A stretch of 64,000 nt of DNA from an uncultured Candidatus Melainabacteria bacterium (GCA_934699705.1 CAKUXD010000004.1:1-64000); one strand, 5' to 3'; numbered from the stretch's first letter, positions 26,659 through 35,490 are shown. The notes: a model not told the origin generated them from the sequence alone. Numbers and translations: made by a program.

Positions 26659-27828
26659 ATGGATTTAATCAAAAAACTTACAGGTAAAAATCAATCTGAT
26701 TATGAGCAAGCTGCTGCGCATATAATTAACGATGCAGACGAAAAAACTTTTGAAGAACTTGTTCAAAAAGACGATTTTTTATTTGATTTCATCAAACAAA
26801 ATGTCGCTAAACGCTTAAATAAAGCCTGTAATCAAGATAATTTTAAAAATTTGCTTAAATTTTTGAAATATTATTCACCTTCTTACGATGAATTTATTGC
26901 AAAAACTTTAGCTCATTTTTCAGATAAGGAAGTTCAAAACAAAATGATTGAGCTTCTAAAAAATGGTACAGATAGCGAAAAAGCATACAGTGCAAAATAT
27001 TTTTCAATAAAACCAGAAAATTCTATTATTGAAGAATTAAAAAACAATGCGTATGCCGATTTTGAGCCTCTTGCAATAAATTCAACTTTAGCTCTTTCCT
27101 CAGTTCAAGAAAGGACTTCTGTTGAAAATGCACTTAAAAAATTAAATTCAGATGATGACTTTGAAATTTTAGCTGGGGTTAAATTTTTATCAGCTTATGG
27201 AGAATTTAATGCTCTAAAAAACATATTTCAAGCTATGAAAAAGTCATCTATGGCTGAATATATAGCATGTGAAATTGGTTATATGGAAAGTATTTTAAAT
27301 CTTTTAAATTCAAACTTTCATAATGATACACTTTTAGCTATTAATAACATTTTACAAGGACTTGGTGAAATTGTTTCAGTTTCAGATATTTTTACATTTG
27401 AATTATACAATGTATTTGAAAACCTGATTTTTTCTGAACCAAATTCAAAAAATGCAGTCCTGCTTTTAACTGCAAAAAACAAATTCAACCAACTAACTGA
27501 AAACGATGAATATTTATTTGATGAAGATAAAAACACAAAAGACGAGGTTTTTGCAATAAAGAAATTACTAAACGACAATCTTGACGACGATTTAGACAAT
27601 TTTATTACTCCAGAATTAAACGAAAATAGCGAATTTGTATTTTACGCTTTAGAGCTAGTTAATAAGCCCGAATTTGTAAGACCTTTGCTTAAATCAAAAA
27701 ACCAAACCTTAATATTAAAATCTTTGGAAATATTGAAACACTTGACAAACTTAACTCAAGAGGATAAAGATATTGCTCTTAGCAATATTACAGATGAAAA
27801 TATTAAATCAATTATACTTGCATTATAA
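26659..27828 (+). CDS. HEAT-like helical repeat protein, unknown function
   Basis: The 389-aa all-alpha protein is built of repeated helix pairs with the spacing of HEAT/armadillo solenoids (for example VQNKMIELLKNG...AYSAKYFS and EILAGVKFLSAYGE). It has no signal peptide, membrane segment or catalytic motif. It starts 2 bp after the SLOG gene stop and lies 12 bp before the Nudix gene. A scaffold role is plausible; nothing more can be said. Confidence 0.6.
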   Translation: MDLIKKLTGKNQSDYEQAAAHIINDADEKTFEELVQKDDFLFDFIKQNVAKRLNKACNQDNFKNLLKFLKYYSPSYDEFIAKTLAHFSDKEVQNKMIELLKNGTDSEKAYSAKYFSIKPENSIIEELKNNAYADFEPLAINSTLALSSVQERTSVENALKKLNSDDDFEILAGVKFLSAYGEFNALKNIFQAMKKSSMAEYIACEIGYMESILNLLNSNFHNDTLLAINNILQGLGEIVSVSDIFTFELYNVFENLIFSEPNSKNAVLLLTAKNKFNQLTENDEYLFDEDKNTKDEVFAIKKLLNDNLDDDLDNFITPELNENSEFVFYALELVNKPEFVRPLLKSKNQTLILKSLEILKHLTNLTQEDKDIALSNITDENIKSIILAL

Positions 27829-27840
27829 GGAATAAGAATA

Positions 27841-28371
27841 ATGGAATTTACTGAAAAAACACTATCGACAAAAAGAGTTTACAACGGAAAAGTCGTATTT
27901 GTTGACTACGATGATATTGAAACTTCTGACGGACACAAAAGTTTCAGAGAAGTCATACGCCACCCAGGGGGAGTCGTAATAGTTGCAGAAAAAGACCCTG
28001 AAACAATCTTAATGGTTAAACAATTTAGATATCCATTAAAACAGGTTTCGCTAGAGCTTCCCGCAGGTAAACTTGAATATGGAGAAAACCCTGATGATGC
28101 TTGCAAACGAGAACTTGAAGAAGAAACAGGTTATATCGCAAAAACTTGGAAATCATTAGGATATATCTACACAACACCTGGAATTTGCGACGAAAAATTA
28201 TACTTATACTACGCAAAAGATTTAACTTTCACAAAACCAAATCCCGATGAAGGTGAAATTATTCAAGCTTATGAATACAAAATTAAAAACTTATTTAAAA
28301 TGATAAAAAATGGCGAAATTAACGATTCAAAAACACTTTGCGCACTATTAAGAGCATACAAAATTGATTAA
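27841..28371 (+). CDS. Nudix hydrolase, ADP-ribose pyrophosphatase type
   Basis: The 176-aa protein has an intact Nudix box, G-x5-E-x7-REUxEExGU: GKLEYGENPDDACK then RELEEETGY. The upstream MVKQFRYPL and downstream TTPGICDEKLYLY are typical of ADP-ribose/ADP-sugar pyrophosphatases. AAGGAAT precedes the ATG. It is in the middle of the operon. Confidence 0.87.
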   Translation: MEFTEKTLSTKRVYNGKVVFVDYDDIETSDGHKSFREVIRHPGGVVIVAEKDPETILMVKQFRYPLKQVSLELPAGKLEYGENPDDACKRELEEETGYIAKTWKSLGYIYTTPGICDEKLYLYYAKDLTFTKPNPDEGEIIQAYEYKIKNLFKMIKNGEINDSKTLCALLRAYKID

Positions 28372-28383
28372 GGAAATTTTCAC

Positions 28384-29199
28384 ATGACAATAAAAATGAT
28401 TGCAACAGACATAGACGGAACTATTTTAAAATATTCTGGAGAATTTAATCCTGAAGTTATTCAATGCATACAAAAATTAGATAAAAGTGGAATAAAAGTA
28501 GTTATTGTAACAGGTAGAATGCACCAATCAGCAAAAAAAATTGCTGATACACTAGGACTTAAAAACGCAGTTGTGTCCTACCAAGGTGCACTCGTTAAAG
28601 ACAACACTTCCGCTCAAAAAATTCTATATGAAAGATATATACCTGCCGATAAGGCAAAAGAAATTATTAAATGGGGACATAAGGAAAATATTCACATGAA
28701 TTTATATATGAACGATAAACTTTATGTTGAACAAAATGACGAAACAACCCGCAAATATACTGGTCATCAAAATATTCCATTTACCGTAATTAATTTTAAT
28801 AATATCAACTTAGAAAACGTAAATAAACTTTTATTCATAGATTATAGCGATGCAAACAGAGTAACTAACCTAACAAAAAGGCTTCAAGAAGATTTTCCAG
28901 AATTATTCATCGTAAAATCTTGCGAAAACTTCTGTGAAGTTTGCCACAAAGAAGCAACAAAAGGCGATGGTTTAAAGTGTTTACAAAAACTTTATGGAAT
29001 TTCAAAAGAAGAAACTTTAACTATTGGCGACCATAATAACGATATAGATTTACTTTTAGCAGGCGGAGTAAAAGTTGCAATGGGTAATGGAACAAAAGAA
29101 CTCAAAGCAATAGCAGACTATGTTACAGACACAGTTGAAAATAATGGTTTTGTAAAAGCAATAGAAAAATTTGTTATAAAAGAAGGTGCAAATGTATAG
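28384..29199 (+). CDS. HAD-superfamily Cof-type phosphatase
   Basis: The 271-aa protein has HAD motif I DIDGTIL, motif II VVTGRM, motif III lysine in the KGDGLKCL region, and motif IV GDHNNDIDLL, with a C2-type cap in between. It belongs to the Cof/YidA class of sugar-phosphate or flavin-precursor phosphatases. AAGGAAA precedes the ATG. The 3' end overlaps ispF by 8 bp. Confidence 0.85.
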   Translation: MTIKMIATDIDGTILKYSGEFNPEVIQCIQKLDKSGIKVVIVTGRMHQSAKKIADTLGLKNAVVSYQGALVKDNTSAQKILYERYIPADKAKEIIKWGHKENIHMNLYMNDKLYVEQNDETTRKYTGHQNIPFTVINFNNINLENVNKLLFIDYSDANRVTNLTKRLQEDFPELFIVKSCENFCEVCHKEATKGDGLKCLQKLYGISKEETLTIGDHNNDIDLLLAGGVKVAMGNGTKELKAIADYVTDTVENNGFVKAIEKFVIKEGANV

Positions 29200-29671
29200 A
29201 ATTGGTTTAGGATATGACCTTCATCAACTTTGTGAAGGCAGAGATTTAATTATTGGCGGAATAAAAATTCCTCACACTAAAGGTCTTTTAGGTCATTCTG
29301 ACGCTGATGTGTTAATTCACGCAATAATAGACGCTATGTTTGGCGCACTTGCGCTTGGAGATATTGGAACACATTTCCCAGATACAGATGAACAATATAA
29401 AGGTATTTCAAGCGTAATCCTACTAAAACACGCAAAAGAACTCATTCAAAAAAACGGATATAAAATTAATAATATTGACTGCAATATAATAGTTCAACAA
29501 CCAAAAATGAAACCATATATCCCCGACATGCAAAAAACACTTGCAAATGCACTCGAAGTTGATGTAAACTTGATTTCAATAAAGGCAAAAACAAATGAAC
29601 ATGTAGATGCCGTAGGTGAAGAAAAAGCTATTGAAGCAAACGCAATTGTAATGTTACAAAAGGAGAACTAA
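29192..29671 (+). CDS. ispF: 2-C-methyl-D-erythritol 2,4-cyclodiphosphate synthase
   Basis: It acts in the MEP isoprenoid pathway. The zinc-site GYDLHQL near the N-terminus, GHSDADVLIHAIIDA and the C-terminal TNEHVDAVGEEKAIEANAI are all present. I set the start at ATG 29192 (AAAGAAGG upstream), not the GTG two codons earlier. It overlaps the HAD gene by 8 bp and gloA by one base. dxr of the same pathway lies separately at 34290-35426. Confidence 0.94.
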   Translation: MYRIGLGYDLHQLCEGRDLIIGGIKIPHTKGLLGHSDADVLIHAIIDAMFGALALGDIGTHFPDTDEQYKGISSVILLKHAKELIQKNGYKINNIDCNIIVQQPKMKPYIPDMQKTLANALEVDVNLISIKAKTNEHVDAVGEEKAIEANAIVMLQKEN

Positions 29672-30051
29672 TGAGATTTTTACACGCAATGATTAGGGTT
29701 AAAAACCTAGAAAAATCACTAGAGTTTTATGAAAAATTATTAAACATGAAACTTGTTAAAACAAAAAGGCTAGATGATTGTGAATTATATTACCTAGAAG
29801 ACGAAGAACACGTTGCGCAAATTGAACTTACCTTGAACGATACAACACCAGAAGAAGGTTACGCAAACGGCAACGCCTTTGGACATTTTGCATTTTCAGT
29901 TGACTCTATGGACAAATTTACTGAAAAAATGAATAAATTAGGCTACAAATACCTTTGGGAACCATACACAATCTTTTCTGGCACAAAAATTTCTTTTGTA
30001 AAAGACCCTGATGGAAATGAAATTGAATTAATTGAGAAAAAACATGATTAA
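29671..30051 (+). CDS. gloA: lactoylglutathione lyase-like (glyoxalase I) protein
   Basis: The 126-aa VOC protein begins RFLHAMIRVKNLEKSLEFYEKLL and carries the metal ligands His, Glu (AQIELT), His (FGHFAFSV) and Glu (GNEIELIE). It would detoxify methylglyoxal as its thiol hemiacetal. Coupled to ispF by TAATG, with AAAGGAGA upstream; overlaps gmhA by 8 bp. Confidence 0.88.
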   Translation: MRFLHAMIRVKNLEKSLEFYEKLLNMKLVKTKRLDDCELYYLEDEEHVAQIELTLNDTTPEEGYANGNAFGHFAFSVDSMDKFTEKMNKLGYKYLWEPYTIFSGTKISFVKDPDGNEIELIEKKHD

Positions 30052-30619
30052 TATTATAAAAGAATACATAAATTCATCACTAGAAACAAAACAAAAAATA
30101 CTTGATGATAATGAAATTCTTCAAAAAGTTGAAAAAATCAGCAAATTAATTGTAAACGCACTACAAAATGATAACAAAATTTTATTTGTAGGGAATGGCG
30201 GTTCTGCAAGTGATTGCGATCATTTAGCAACAGAATTTGTATCTAAATTTTACAAGGACAGACACGCATTTAATGCAATCTCCTTAACTTCAAACAATGC
30301 ACTAATAACCGCACTATCAAATGACTTTGGCTATGATAATGCATTTTCAAGACAAATTGAAGCAATAGGCAAAAAAGGCGACGTTCTTATTGCCCTTTCA
30401 ACGTCAGGAAATTCAAAAAATATAATCCAATCAATAAATGTCGCAAACGAAATGGAATTAACAACAATTGGTTTAACTGGTCAAAAAGAATGCCAAATGG
30501 ATAACCTATGTAATATTTTAGTAAAAATTCCATCACAAGAAACCCCAATTATTCAAGAATGCCAAATGACATTAGGACATTTAATCTGCAAAATCGTAGA
30601 AGATGAACTACTTGCGTAA
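30044..30619 (+). CDS. gmhA: sedoheptulose-7-phosphate isomerase (SIS domain)
   Basis: The 191-aa SIS protein has GNGGSASDCDHLATEFVSKF and STSGNSKN, the GmhA hallmarks. It makes D-glycero-manno-heptose 7-phosphate for LPS inner core or S-layer glycans, fitting the LPS-export genes downstream. I set the start at ATG 30044 (ATGATTAA overlap with gloA) rather than TTG 30032. Its stop directly abuts the stop of the convergent antitoxin gene. Confidence 0.87.
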   Translation: MINIIKEYINSSLETKQKILDDNEILQKVEKISKLIVNALQNDNKILFVGNGGSASDCDHLATEFVSKFYKDRHAFNAISLTSNNALITALSNDFGYDNAFSRQIEAIGKKGDVLIALSTSGNSKNIIQSINVANEMELTTIGLTGQKECQMDNLCNILVKIPSQETPIIQECQMTLGHLICKIVEDELLA

Positions 30620-30925
30620 TTAGGCAATCTCTAATTCATACCCAAGTTCTTGGAAAATTTTTACAATAGTTGAAAATTTAGGTTCTTTTTCGAATTTAAA
30701 AATGCTATACAGATGTGTTCTTGATATTCCCACTTTTTTTGCAAATCCAGTAACAGTATCTTTAGCCTTGATAACAATTTCTAATGCACGATAAAAAGAA
30801 TTAAAATCTCCGTCTTCAAGATAATCTTTAAGGTTTGCGTTTAAATAAGATTTTATATCTTCATCTGATTTCAAGTTACTTACCAAATATTCTTCTAAAT
30901 CTAAAGTATTTTTTAATTCATTCAT
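30620..30925 (-). CDS. HigA/XRE-type antitoxin
   Basis: This ~101-aa protein has a C-terminal helix-turn-helix (VTGFAKKVGISRTHLYSIF...STIVKIFQELGY), typical of antitoxins paired with RelE/HigB-like toxins in toxin-first operons. I use ATG 30925, which overlaps the toxin stop as ATGA and has GGAGGG upstream, over the ORF's earlier start at 30940. It likely represses its own operon. Confidence 0.82.
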   Translation of the reverse strand: MNELKNTLDLEEYLVSNLKSDEDIKSYLNANLKDYLEDGDFNSFYRALEIVIKAKDTVTGFAKKVGISRTHLYSIFKFEKEPKFSTIVKIFQELGYELEIA

Positions 30926-31244
30926 TGCAAGTCCCTCCATTCTTGAAGTATTAATTTTGCTTTTTCAATATCTTTAGTTTGAGTTGATTTATCACCGCCA
31001 TTTATTAGCAAAACTATGACATTATCAACTTCAGTATAATAAATTCTATAACCTGAACCAAATTTCATTCTTAATTCAGAGATTTCATTATCAATTTTTT
31101 TGCAATCACCAAAATTATTTTCTAATAATCTAGTTAATCTACTTTGCACGCGGAATTTAATTGATTTATCTAACGAATTAAGCCATTCAATAAACGCGCT
31201 TTTGCATTTGATAGATAAGCAATTTTTACAATTCTCTGATACAT
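30922..31244 (-). pseudogene. RelE/HigB-type (Gp49-like) toxin with a frame break
   Basis: The toxin body (GFGD-like NNFGDCKKI, ISELRMKFGSGYRIYYTE) is in one frame, running from upstream of 31149 to 30922. In that frame no ATG, GTG or TTG precedes the GTG at 31149, yet family-like residues (FIEWLNSLDKSIKFRVQSRL) continue upstream of it. The promoter and an ATG at 31244 read a different frame (MYQRIVKIAYLSNAK) that stops after 24 codons. Joining them with a -1 shift at the AAAA run near 31200 gives about 107 aa, the normal family length. It is either a frameshift mutation, an assembly error, or programmed slippage. Confidence 0.65.
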
Positions 31245-31250
31245 ATTACT

Positions 31251-31279
31251 ATTGTATGCTATGGCAGACACTTTGTCAA
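31251..31279 (-). promoter_or_regulatory. consensus promoter of the toxin-antitoxin locus
   Basis: Minus-strand TTGACA (31274-31279), exactly 17 nt, TACAAT (31251-31256), then 6 nt to the ATG at 31244. It is one of the best promoters in the window and leaves no room for a leader or Shine-Dalgarno. Confidence 0.75.
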
Positions 31280-31398
31280 GTGCCTAAAATTGGTCTTTTT
31301 ATAAGTTTAAAGCCATTAATACCGTTTTTTATTTATTAGTATTCTTAACAAAACTTCACATTTAAGACCATGCGCGCAATTTCGCAAAACAAAAATAC

Positions 31399-31414
31399 TT
31401 TATATTAGTGTAAG
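31399..31414 (+). promoter_or_regulatory. 16-nt upstream element of the 54-aa gene
   Basis: Identical to the element before the ETAG-repeat gene (17145-17160, other strand). Here it lies 31 nt before the start codon; there it lies 32 nt before. Confidence 0.55.
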
Positions 31415-31445
31415 AGGTATTTAAGAACACAGAGGAGAATTTAAA

Positions 31446-31610
31446 ATGTTTGGATTAAATGGATTAAGCAACGCAATTAACGGAATCAATGCAGTTGATG
31501 ATAATAAAAAGAAACCAGAAGTTGCACAACAACCTCAAGTAGCTTTTATGAATTCAGTTTGGGATAACTATGGTAACTCTCAAGGTACTGAAGCTTCATT
31601 CAACGCTTAA
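31446..31610 (+). CDS. 54-aa Asn/Gly/Gln-rich orphan protein
   Basis: The ORF starts MFGLNGLSNAINGIN, has a charged stretch (DDNKKKPEVAQQPQ), and ends VWDNYGNSQGTEASFNA. It has a strong AGAGGAG 9 nt before the ATG, its own terminator, and the 16-nt element shared with the ETAG gene, so it is very likely expressed. Like the ETAG protein it starts with a short Asn/Gly/Leu-rich region. No signal peptide, cysteine or known domain. I do not recognise it. Confidence 0.6.
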   Translation: MFGLNGLSNAINGINAVDDNKKKPEVAQQPQVAFMNSVWDNYGNSQGTEASFNA

Positions 31611-31641
31611 TAATAGATTTTAAACAATTGACAACATACAC

Positions 31642-31671
31642 AAAAAACTTCATCTTGAGATGAAGTTTTTT
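31642..31671 (+). terminator. bidirectional terminator between the 54-aa gene and nupC
   Basis: AAAAAACTTCATC / GATGAAGTTTTTT with a TTGA loop. The symmetrical A and T runs let it serve both convergent genes. Confidence 0.85.
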
Positions 31672-31698
31672 GCGTGAAATTTATTTTATTTATAATGA

Positions 31699-32973
31699 TT
31701 AACCTAATAAAACACCCGCGATACAAGCTGACATAAAGCAAGTAAATACCCCGCAGATTAAGGCTCTCATACCTAATCTCGCAAGATTTTTTCTTTGGTT
31801 AGGAGCTAATCCACCAATTGCACCGATTTGTGTTGCAATAGAACCAAAGTTACCAAAAGAACAAATCGCAAATGAAGTAATAATGAAGGCTTTATTTGTA
31901 ATAATGTTTTGGATTTCTAATAAATCAGTATAACCATAAACTTCGTTTGAAACAATTTTCAAGCCTATTACGCCACCAACATTAAAAATATCTTGAACTG
32001 GAACACCCATAATTAAAGCGAATAAGGCAAAGAATTTACCTAAAATCATTTTCAAGGATAAGTGAGGGAAATCAAATCCTAAAACTGGAGCAGTTATATG
32101 GAATACATTTGCGATACAACCGCCAAATGCAGCCAAGATGTAATCAATCATTGCAATTAAAGCCACAATAGCTAATAACATTGCAACAACATTTAATGAA
32201 ACCATCATACCTTCCGAAGCACCAGATGCAATTGCGTCAAATACGTTTGCGTGAGTTTTTCTACGGCTAAGTTTAATATTTTCCATAGTTTCAGGTTCAC
32301 CCGTTTCTGGATAAACAATTTTTGTCATAACTAAAGCCCCAGGAATTGCCATGATTGCAGATGCTAAAACATAAACAATCGGAATACCCATCATAGCGTA
32401 AACAGGCATCATTGCACCAGAAGTACAAGCCATTGAACCAGCCATAGAAGCAAGTAATTCAGAACGAGTTAATTTTGCTAAATATGGTTTAATCATAATT
32501 TGAGCAGTAACCTGACCAACAAAAGCACTTGCAACGTTAGAAAGAGCCTCTGCACCACTTACCTTCATAATTTTATTCATCGCTTTACCAAGAATTGTAA
32601 CAACACGTTGCATAATTCCGTAATAGTAAAGAATATTTACTATCATCATCATAAAAATTGTTGCACAAATCAATTGAAGCGCAAACGGAATTGAACAACC
32701 GAAAACTGCGTTCATTTCGTTATTATCTAACAATGGACCGAATACGAATTTACCACCAACATTAGCAAAATCTAAAAGTTTAACAATAACTTCTCCTAAC
32801 CATAAAAATATTTTTTGACCTACTGGAACTTTAAAAATAAAAATTCCAAATAAAATTTGAAGTGCTAAACCAACACCAACGGTCTTGTAATTAATAGCCT
32901 TTTTATTGCAGGATAAAGCAAATGCTAGTGCTAATAAAACTACCATACCGATGATTCCAATAAATCTGTCCAT
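31699..32973 (-). CDS. nupC: concentrative nucleoside transporter, NupC/CNT family
   Basis: The 424-aa polytopic membrane protein opens with IIGMVVLLALAFALS and carries the CNT core motifs GQVTAQIMIKPYL, ACTSGAMMPVYAMMG and SFAICSFGNFGSIATQIGAIG. It takes up nucleosides with H+ or Na+. Monocistronic, with a terminator downstream. Confidence 0.9.
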   Translation of the reverse strand: MDRFIGIIGMVVLLALAFALSCNKKAINYKTVGVGLALQILFGIFIFKVPVGQKIFLWLGEVIVKLLDFANVGGKFVFGPLLDNNEMNAVFGCSIPFALQLICATIFMMMIVNILYYYGIMQRVVTILGKAMNKIMKVSGAEALSNVASAFVGQVTAQIMIKPYLAKLTRSELLASMAGSMACTSGAMMPVYAMMGIPIVYVLASAIMAIPGALVMTKIVYPETGEPETMENIKLSRRKTHANVFDAIASGASEGMMVSLNVVAMLLAIVALIAMIDYILAAFGGCIANVFHITAPVLGFDFPHLSLKMILGKFFALFALIMGVPVQDIFNVGGVIGLKIVSNEVYGYTDLLEIQNIITNKAFIITSFAICSFGNFGSIATQIGAIGGLAPNQRKNLARLGMRALICGVFTCFMSACIAGVLLG

Positions 32974-33087
32974 TAAAAACTCCTAACTAAGTCTAAATAT
33001 TTGCTATAAATATATTGTACTAAAAAGGATAAAAAAAATAAAAATAAATTTAAAACATTTACCTATAATGCAAAAAATATTTACAAA

Positions 33088-33115
33088 TTGAAAAAAATAG
33101 AATAATACATATAAT
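33088..33115 (+). promoter_or_regulatory. promoter of the 33123 gene, leaderless arrangement
   Basis: TTGAAA (33088-33093), 16-nt spacer, TATAAT (33110-33115), then 7 nt to the ATG. No Shine-Dalgarno. Confidence 0.6.
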
Positions 33116-33122
33116 ATTTAAT

Positions 33123-34277
33123 ATGGCAAATTACAAAAAATTTTTTTCAATATTAATCGTATTAATATATATAACTACATCAAATATCGCTTTTGCAGAT
33201 ACACTTAGAGGTCATGCAGAAAGAACTGATGTAACACAACAAGATGCCTCAGAATTGTTCACTGGTCAAGTTGAAGTTATAGATCAAAAAGATGTAATAA
33301 AAATGACTGTTTCTCAAGTTATAGACGGGAATTTTTCAATTGAAGGTGATGAATTTTTTGCAGAAGTAGTTAGTGATGTTACAGGTGATAGCGGTGTAAT
33401 TTTACCAAAAGGAACAATTGCACATGGGATTATAAAAGAGCAATCCGAAGCTAAACGCTTGGGCAGAAACGGTTATATATCACTTGATTTTGATTATCTA
33501 GTAACTCCAGACGGTCGAGAAATTCCAATTGAAGGTAAAATGTCAACGCGAATGCACCCAGTAATTGAAGCTGGAAAAATCGTTGCAACTGACGTTGGAT
33601 ATACAGCTGTTGGTGGCGCAGTTGGCGGATTAATGGCATTAAACCTTTTTGGCATTGAAGCAGCAATTGCATCTCAAGGTTATACTGTTATGGGTGGTGC
33701 TGCCGTTGGTGGCGCTGTCGGTTTAGGAATGTCATTGTGGAGAAAAGGGAAAGACGTTTTAATTGCCCCTGGAGATGAAATTCGTGTAAAAATAAATTCT
33801 AAAGTGCCACTACCTGTTTACAAAGACACCGCTCTTAAACAACACGAAGTATTTTACCCAGGGTTAAATATTAGAATTACAAACATTACACACGAAAAAG
33901 ATCCTTTTGGAGAAGCAAACACAATTACTCTATCATTATCAATTACAAATATGACTAAACTAACTTTATCTGGCATGGATTTAGCGTTAATAAATGATTA
34001 CAACAACGTATTCCACCCATCAATATTTGGAGATACTACATTAATGTTTAAACAAATTAAACCTGGAGATAGAGTAGCGGGTAGAATTTCATTTACAGTT
34101 GATAACTTAAATCGTAGTTTTTGGCTAAGTTTTTGCGACAGACGCTCAAAGAAAACTTTATCAAAAATTTCGATTGATAATGCTTATAAAAATGTTTCAG
34201 AGAAAACCAAGAAAAAGAACGAAAAACTAAAGAAAAAGCCTAATTTTTATAAAAAACCTGACCCTTTTGAAGTTTAA
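33123..34277 (+). CDS. exported protein with glycine-zipper segment, unknown function
   Basis: The 384-aa protein has a signal peptide (hydrophobic 8-25, IAFA then DT). Residues ~95-150 hold a beta-rich region (GVILPKGTIAHGIIKEQ...LDFDYLVTPDGREIPIEGKM) resembling the barrel strands of VirB10/TrbI-type proteins. A Gly/Ala-rich zipper (TAVGGAVGGLMAL ... GGAAVGGAVGLGMS) could insert in a membrane. It ends in a Lys-rich tail. No secretion genes adjoin it. The VirB10 likeness is loose. It shares the IAPGDEIRVKI-type ending of a beta domain with the exported pair at 43.5-44.8 kb. Confidence 0.6.
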   Translation: MANYKKFFSILIVLIYITTSNIAFADTLRGHAERTDVTQQDASELFTGQVEVIDQKDVIKMTVSQVIDGNFSIEGDEFFAEVVSDVTGDSGVILPKGTIAHGIIKEQSEAKRLGRNGYISLDFDYLVTPDGREIPIEGKMSTRMHPVIEAGKIVATDVGYTAVGGAVGGLMALNLFGIEAAIASQGYTVMGGAAVGGAVGLGMSLWRKGKDVLIAPGDEIRVKINSKVPLPVYKDTALKQHEVFYPGLNIRITNITHEKDPFGEANTITLSLSITNMTKLTLSGMDLALINDYNNVFHPSIFGDTTLMFKQIKPGDRVAGRISFTVDNLNRSFWLSFCDRRSKKTLSKISIDNAYKNVSEKTKKKNEKLKKKPNFYKKPDPFEV

Positions 34278-34289
34278 CTTTAGCACTTA

Positions 34290-35426
34290 TTAATTAAATA
34301 ATTCTCTTGTTTTTTGGCGAATTTCTTTATCAATATCAAAAATTTCATCAATACTTGGATTTTTAACAACCTCATGCTGGCGATAAATTTTTTCAACTGT
34401 TGTATAAATATCATACAAAGGAATTTTACCGTCTAAAAACGCATAAACAGCTTCTTCATTAGCCGCATTCATACAAGTTGTGGCACTTCCACCTGTTCTT
34501 CCAGCTTCATAAGCCAAACTCATACAAGGGAATTTTTCAAAATTTGGTTCTAAAAATTCAAATTTTTGAGCCATAGCAAAATCAAAACTTCTTGTTTTAA
34601 TCCCTTCAGGTCTTTCTGGATAACAAATTGCGTACTGAATTGGAATGTGCATGCTTGGAACACCAATTTGTGCGATTATACTTCCATCTTTAAATTCAAC
34701 TGCCGAATGTACATAACTTTGCGGGTGAATTACAACTTTAATTCTGTCATAATCCATATCAAACAAATGATGAGCTTCTATAATTTCAAGCCCTTTATTC
34801 ATTAAAGTTGCGCTATCAACAGTAATTTTTTTGCCCATATTCCAACGAGGGTGTGCCAACGCTTGCTCTACGGTAGCTTTTTTTATTTCATCAATTGATT
34901 TATGTAAAAATGGTCCGCCAGAAGCAGTAATAACCAATCGGTCAACCTTTTCCAATGCGCCATTTATACATTGAAAAATTGCCGAATGTTCGCTATCTAC
35001 TGGCAAAATTTTAACTCCAGCTTCTTTTGCTTTTTTCATAACAATATCACCTGCCATAACAAGTGTTTCTTTATTAGCTAAAGCAATATCAATACCATTT
35101 TCAATAGCTGATAAAGTTGGTTTTAGCCCAATTTTACCAGAAACGGCAACTAAAATCATATCATTTTCTTTGTTTGAACAAATTTCTTGTAAACCTTCAT
35201 CACCATAAAAAATCTTCGCGCCACAAGGTTTTAAGCGTTCATCAGATTTAGCTAAACAAACATATTTTGGTTTAAATTTTTCAATTTGCTTATTCAAAAG
35301 TTCTACATTTGAACCACCTGCAAGCGCAATAATTTCAAATTTATCTTGAAGTTTTTCAATAACTTCTAACGATTGAGTTCCAATTGAACCGGTTGAACCG
35401 ATTATACTAATTTTTTTCTTTTCCAT
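34290..35426 (-). CDS. dxr: 1-deoxy-D-xylulose 5-phosphate reductoisomerase
   Basis: The second enzyme of the MEP pathway. NADPH motif GSTGSIGTQSLEVI at the start, metal-binding DSEHSA, then ASGGPF and HPRWNMGKKITVDSATLMNKG. I choose ATG 35426 (MEKKKISIIG). A TATAAT lies 9 nt upstream and there is no ribosome-binding site, so the leader is at most a few bases. Diverges from the solute-binding lipoprotein gene. Confidence 0.94.
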   Translation of the reverse strand: MEKKKISIIGSTGSIGTQSLEVIEKLQDKFEIIALAGGSNVELLNKQIEKFKPKYVCLAKSDERLKPCGAKIFYGDEGLQEICSNKENDMILVAVSGKIGLKPTLSAIENGIDIALANKETLVMAGDIVMKKAKEAGVKILPVDSEHSAIFQCINGALEKVDRLVITASGGPFLHKSIDEIKKATVEQALAHPRWNMGKKITVDSATLMNKGLEIIEAHHLFDMDYDRIKVVIHPQSYVHSAVEFKDGSIIAQIGVPSMHIPIQYAICYPERPEGIKTRSFDFAMAQKFEFLEPNFEKFPCMSLAYEAGRTGGSATTCMNAANEEAVYAFLDGKIPLYDIYTTVEKIYRQHEVVKNPSIDEIFDIDKEIRQKTRELFN

Positions 35427-35490
35427 AACAATTAAATTATATATCAAAAATATTTACAAAATATCTTATTTATGTTTTAGTTATAGTGAT

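Noticed and set aside
29186..30043. GTG 29186 and TTG 30032 as starts for ispF and gmhA
   Set aside because: Downstream ATGs at 29192 and 30044 give standard stop/start overlaps and match the family N-termini.
35482..35487. TATAGT as a leaderless -10 box of the solute-binding lipoprotein gene
   Set aside because: It ends only 3 nt before the ATG, which would put the transcription start inside the codon region; spacing does not fit the other cases.
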